DNA of 10,205 nt from Bacillota bacterium (GTDB lineage Bacteria > Bacillota > Bacilli > Alicyclobacillales > SLC66), in the NCBI GenBank assembly GCA_021799325.1, contig JAJZAS010000037.1, positions 1-10,205 of the forward strand, given 5' to 3'. Every line of letters starts with the position of its first letter. Position 1 is the stretch's first letter. Below, piece after piece: positions 7,511-10,205 of this stretch. The position numbers were made by a program, and so were the translations under genes. The notes below the pieces were generated by a model. It saw only the letters and a program-made list of their open reading frames with translations. It was not told the origin of the DNA and searched no databases.

Positions 7511-9255
7511 GACAATTCTTCTCCTTCTGATTGCAGTCGCCAAATGTCCGAATAAATTCCGTTATTTTTCAAAAGCGTGGCATGCGTCCCCTGCTCATGA
7601 ATTTGCCCTTTATCCAAAACCACGATGTGATCCGCATGACGCACCGCAGACAAACGGTGTGCCACAATGATCGTCGTCTTCCCCGCCCGCAACTCACGAA
7701 TCCGCTCGATGATTTTTTTCTCGGTTACCATGTCTACGGCGGACAGACTATCATCTAGGATTAACACAGCGGCATCTTTAATAAAAGCGCGCGCCATGGC
7801 AGTTCGCTGCTTCTGACCACCAGAGAGTGCGATTCCCCGTTCGCCGATCTCTGTTTCAAATTGCTTACTAAAGCCCATGATGTCGTCATAGATATGAGCA
7901 TCTTTGGAGGTGGTTTCGATCTCCTCAAATTGGGGATCTTTTTTACCAAAGCCAATATTCTCTGCCACTTTCGCTGAAAACAAAAACCCATCCTGTGGCA
8001 CGTAAGCAATCGCACTTCGTAAATCCGTCAACTTGATAGCTTTCACATCGACCCCATCTAGAAACACACTGCCGTCTGGCGGATCAAAGATTCTTGGCAA
8101 CAAGTTGACCAAGGTGGTTTTTCCGGCACCAGTGCGCCCCACAATGCCAAGGGTTTGACCTGCTTGTAAATGGATGTGGATCTGCTTTAGTACTGGTTCC
8201 GATGAATCGGGATAAGAGAAAGCATTGAGGTCTATTTCCACTTCACCCGACGCATGGCGAAGCGTTTGGGCGTTTTTGGCATCTACAATTTCCGGCTGTT
8301 CCATGAGCAAAGTGCGCAACCTCGCCATGGATGCTGAGGCCCGTTGAAAATTGTTAATGACAAAACCAATTTGCTGAAGGGGAGTGATGATCATGGTCAG
8401 ATAGAGGGTAAAAGCGACAAACATCCCCAATTGAATCTGGTGGATGACGGTCAGATACCCTCCATAAATCAGAGCGATCGCAAAGCTAAGTGAACCCATC
8501 AGAGGAATGAAGGACTGAAACAAGGCGCTTCGCTTAAACATGTCCATCTGTCGGTCAACAATGGTATCCACAGTACTGGTGAATCGTCCAACCTCAACAG
8601 ACTCATTGCCAGTCGTTTTGATCAAGCGGATCGAGGCCAGGCTTTCCTCGCTCAAATCAGCCATGCTTGACAGTGATTCCTGCACTTTGCGAGAAGCGAA
8701 CCGAATTCTCGGCCCCCACCATACAATAAAAAAAGGCACAAAAATTAGCGGAATAATACTCGCGAGTGTCAACGTGACGCTAATGGTACTAAACGTCATC
8801 CAAAGGGTGGTAATCAAAAGGAAAATCGCGTTGGTCAGGATATTCAAGCCGCCAGACATGGCTTCGCGTACTGCGCGCACATCGTTCATCGCGTGGTTGA
8901 GCAAATCACCGATACTGCGTTTACGATAATACCCGGTGTGCAGCGTCTCCCAATGCAAAAACAGGCGCTTCCTAAGTTCATATTCAAACTGGCGACCAAT
9001 CTGTCCATTTCGAAATTGGCCCAATCCGTACAAGATGACGTACGTCACCCCGACTAGCGCCAATAACCATGCGTAATGAAGGACGCCTTCCATCGTCAGT
9101 TGACCACGACTGAGTGAATCCGTAAACTTTCCGATCAGATTCGGAAACTGGACCGTGACGATTTCAGAAATGATGATGAATAGTAAGGAAAGCAAATACG
9201 CCCATTTTTTTCTCCATATAAAATTTTGCAATATGAGTCGCGGATCATTTAACAT
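7507..9255 (-). CDS. yheI: Heterodimeric ABC exporter, subunit with a degenerate Walker B (YheI/BmrC-type)
   Basis: This 582-residue half-transporter has an N-terminal six-helix exporter membrane domain (helices from about residue 18 to 300) and a C-terminal ATPase domain. The ATPase part has Walker A GRTGAGKT (373-380), Q-loop Gln421, a canonical LSGGQ signature (477-481) and H-loop His533. Walker B reads LILDD, so the catalytic glutamate position (502) is aspartate. This is the hallmark of the degenerate-site subunit in heterodimeric exporters such as YheI/BmrC. Its intact signature should complete the active ATP site formed with Glu508 of the downstream subunit. TGGAGA lies 7 nt before ATG 9255. 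It sits 26 bp after the FliL-like gene and overlaps the next gene by 4 bp, so all three are probably one transcript. The protein is predicted to lie in the cytoplasmic membrane. Confidence 0.92.
   Translation of the reverse strand: MLNDPRLILQNFIWRKKWAYLLSLLFIIISEIVTVQFPNLIGKFTDSLSRGQLTMEGVLHYAWLLALVGVTYVILYGLGQFRNGQIGRQFEYELRKRLFLHWETLHTGYYRKRSIGDLLNHAMNDVRAVREAMSGGLNILTNAIFLLITTLWMTFSTISVTLTLASIIPLIFVPFFIVWWGPRIRFASRKVQESLSSMADLSEESLASIRLIKTTGNESVEVGRFTSTVDTIVDRQMDMFKRSALFQSFIPLMGSLSFAIALIYGGYLTVIHQIQLGMFVAFTLYLTMIITPLQQIGFVINNFQRASASMARLRTLLMEQPEIVDAKNAQTLRHASGEVEIDLNAFSYPDSSEPVLKQIHIHLQAGQTLGIVGRTGAGKTTLVNLLPRIFDPPDGSVFLDGVDVKAIKLTDLRSAIAYVPQDGFLFSAKVAENIGFGKKDPQFEEIETTSKDAHIYDDIMGFSKQFETEIGERGIALSGGQKQRTAMARAFIKDAAVLILDDSLSAVDMVTEKKIIERIRELRAGKTTIIVAHRLSAVRHADHIVVLDKGQIHEQGTHATLLKNNGIYSDIWRLQSEGEELS
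7521..7526 (-). promoter_or_regulatory. Ribosome binding site setting the GTG start at 7510
   Basis: On the minus strand AAGGAG lies 10 nt before GTG 7510, within the last codons of the upstream ABC gene. It supports the GTGA start-stop overlap over the upstream TTG at 7543. Confidence 0.65.
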
Positions 9256-9281
9256 GACAATTTCTCCAGATGAAAAAAGGT

Positions 9282-9689
9282 TTATTGAACAATAAGCTGT
9301 GTAAAATAGACAGCAGTGATTTTTCCAAACACACTAAGAGACTTCATCAACCGCTGTTTTAATAATGTCAATCCATTTGGCAAATTGATCTCTGACGAGC
9401 TGGTATCGTTCAGTACACCAATTACGTCATTATTCACTTGAGCCGTACTGCTGTTTAAGGTACTCATCGTCTTTTGGCTATCTGTTTGCAGCACGATGGT
9501 CGTCTGAATCATACTGTTATCAGACAAATTGGTGGTAAGCGATGGAACCGTGTATTGCAACGCCTGCAATTGAGTAGGGGTCAGCACTACTTTTTTCTTC
9601 GTGTGTGGACTGGTGATGTAGATCACGCCGACCACAAGGATGACGGCAAGAACGCCAGCTGAAATCATCACCCATAGCCATTTTTTCAT
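9282..9689 (-). CDS. fliL: FliL-like single-pass membrane protein
   Basis: This 135-residue protein has a short basic start (MKKW), one membrane helix at about 8-26, and an extracytoplasmic domain matching the FliL pattern: a TVPSLTTNLSD segment (47-57), a strand TTIVLQTD (63-70), a helical middle with NNDVIGVLND (86-95), and a C-terminal strand ending VYFTQLIVQ (127-135). The terminal VYFT..(I/V)VQ is characteristic of FliL, the inner-membrane protein beside the flagellar stator, which has a stomatin-like fold. This is recognition by eye, not a search result. FliL genes normally sit with fliM, fliY or mot genes; here the downstream neighbours are two ABC exporter genes, 26 bp away. AGAGGG lies about 8 nt before the ATG. 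It may be a repurposed accessory protein of the exporter or a relocated flagellar gene; the sequence does not decide. Confidence 0.72.
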   Translation of the reverse strand: MKKWLWVMISAGVLAVILVVGVIYITSPHTKKKVVLTPTQLQALQYTVPSLTTNLSDNSMIQTTIVLQTDSQKTMSTLNSSTAQVNNDVIGVLNDTSSSEINLPNGLTLLKQRLMKSLSVFGKITAVYFTQLIVQ

Positions 9690-9761
9690 GGGTATATCCC
9701 TCTTTCTTCGGACAATAACACTATTTTAACTGGAATGAATAAAAGATAAAATGGCATAACT

Positions 9762-9792
9762 AATATTTCGCATATCGAAAGTTCTCTGTCAA
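9762..9792 (-). promoter_or_regulatory. Candidate promoter of the FliL-like/ABC operon
   Basis: On the minus strand a perfect TTGACA (9787-9792) is followed after 19 nt by AATATT (9762-9767), four of six matches to TATAAT. The spacing is long, so a regulator or another -10 choice may be involved. The leader to ATG 9689 would be about 65 nt. Confidence 0.3.
9766..9780. repeat. Inverted repeat TTTCG-N5-CGAAA in the spacer of the candidate promoter
   Basis: Perfect 5-bp arms flank a 5-nt centre. The repeat lies between the candidate -35 and -10 boxes of the FliL/ABC operon and overlaps the latter by 2 bp, a common position for a repressor or a spacer-distorting activator. Arms this short can also occur by chance. 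Confidence 0.35.
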
Positions 9793-9810
9793 GCAATAGG
9801 AAGACATTTA

Positions 9811-9839
9811 TTGACTGATTTACAGGAGAATTTTACTAT
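9811..9839 (+). promoter_or_regulatory. Sigma-A-type promoter of the globin-sensor gene
   Basis: TTGACT (9811-9816), a 17-nt spacer and TACTAT (9834-9839) give five of six and four of six matches at the ideal spacing. The start point would be near 9846, about 34 nt before ATG 9880. Confidence 0.6.
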
Positions 9840-9853
9840 AGAGAAAGTAAAAT
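9830..9853. repeat. Perfect inverted repeat ATTTTACT-N8-AGTAAAAT over the -10 box
   Basis: The arms at 9830-9837 and 9846-9853 are exact reverse complements, separated by 8 nt. The left arm covers most of the -10 box and the right arm begins at the expected transcription start. The placement fits a repressor operator. I do not recognise the motif as a known operator. A weak AT-rich RNA hairpin is an alternative reading. Confidence 0.5.
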
Positions 9854-9879
9854 AAATTACGATGATTAGGAGTTTTATA

Positions 9880-10205
9880 ATGGACAGTTTCAACTTCGAC
9901 GTCTTTAAGCTAAAAAATATCCTTGATCTTGAAGAAGACGATTACATAAACATACAAAAATATAAAGATCAGTGCATCCCACTCGTTGAGAATATCGTTG
10001 AACAGTTTTATGCCATCGTATCTGACGACCCTGAACTGATGAACTTCTTTGTATACAAAACCAACTTAGAACGGGCGATGAAGTGGCAAAAGGCGTATTT
10101 TATTGAACTGTTGCAGGGAATAGTCAATGATGATTACATACAAAAGCGCATTCACTCCGGTTGGCTTCATGCTGAAATAGGCCTTCCCGTCAGTTTTTAT
10201 ATTGC
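9880..10205 (+). CDS. Globin-coupled sensor (HemAT/protoglobin-type), partial at the right edge
   Basis: The first 108 codons are in the window; the gene runs past position 10205. The visible part matches the protoglobin/globin-sensor heme domain: the FY pair at 43-44 fits the B-helix tyrosine that contacts bound ligand in HemAT, WQKAYFIELLQG (69-80) and NDDYIQKRI (83-91) follow, and LHAEIGLP (96-103) carries the likely proximal heme ligand His97. Such domains bind oxygen through heme and control a C-terminal output, often a chemotaxis signalling domain (HemAT), a diguanylate cyclase or a histidine kinase. The output domain is not visible, so the role stays open. AGGAG lies 7 nt before the ATG. 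The gene is divergent from the FliL-like/ABC operon and has its own promoter with an inverted repeat across it. Confidence 0.85.
   Translation, partial: MDSFNFDVFKLKNILDLEEDDYINIQKYKDQCIPLVENIVEQFYAIVSDDPELMNFFVYKTNLERAMKWQKAYFIELLQGIVNDDYIQKRIHSGWLHAEIGLPVSFYI

Noticed and set aside
7511..7543. TTG 7543 as the start of the second ABC subunit
   Set aside because: The extra 11 residues are very basic because they read through the ribosome binding site of GTG 7510. The GTGA overlap is a typical coupled arrangement.
8540..8929. 129-codon plus-strand open frame opposite the first ABC subunit
   Set aside because: It is antisense to a conserved membrane domain with no motif of its own.
9256..9281. 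Attenuator or leader peptide between the FliL-like and ABC genes, as known upstream of bmrCD in B. subtilis
   Set aside because: Only 26 bp lie between the genes, holding a normal ribosome binding site and no hairpin with a T-tract.
1..10205. tRNA, rRNA, CRISPR, insertion sequences or long direct repeats
   Set aside because: Nearly all sequence is accounted for by conserved genes, and no such structures were seen on reading both strands.

Overview
The window looks like a stretch of Bacillota chromosome, most likely Bacillales. This rests on strong purine-rich ribosome binding sites, GTG starts, and protein families typical of the group: a YdfJ-like MMPL protein, a YegS/DgkB-type lipid kinase, a YheI/YheH-type heterodimeric ABC exporter and a HemAT-type globin sensor. 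The exact genus is not determined. There are seven complete genes and one cut at the right edge. No RNA genes, mobile elements or CRISPR are visible, and the DNA is densely coding.

Layout. 66-2324 (+) encodes an MMPL/RND-type membrane transporter, ending in a clear intrinsic terminator. 2370-3827 (-) encodes a membrane-bound diguanylate cyclase with a C-terminal PAS domain, convergent with the transporter. It is divergent from a two-gene unit, 4001-4882 and 4898-5755 (+), encoding a lipid kinase and a Cof-type HAD phosphatase. The HAD gene meets the next operon tail to tail with a 9-bp overlap. That operon runs leftward: a FliL-like single-pass membrane protein (9282-9689), then ABC half-transporter 1 (7507-9255), then half-transporter 2 (5747-7510), the last two overlapping by 4 bp. 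The right edge holds the start of a globin-coupled sensor gene (9880 onward, +), divergent from the FliL/ABC operon across a 190-bp control region.

How the genes work together. The two ABC subunits show complementary degeneration of their ATP sites, so they should form one obligate heterodimeric exporter. The FliL-like protein lies 26 bp upstream with no other flagellar gene in view, an unusual partner that could be an accessory subunit. The lipid kinase and HAD phosphatase form a small metabolic operon. The cyclase and the globin sensor are both signalling proteins, but nothing visible ties them together because the sensor's output domain lies beyond the window.

The most notable points are the orphan FliL-like gene heading an ABC exporter operon, a GGDEF-PAS protein with reversed domain order and no canonical inhibitory site, and a perfect 8-8-8 inverted repeat over the -10 box of the globin-sensor gene.
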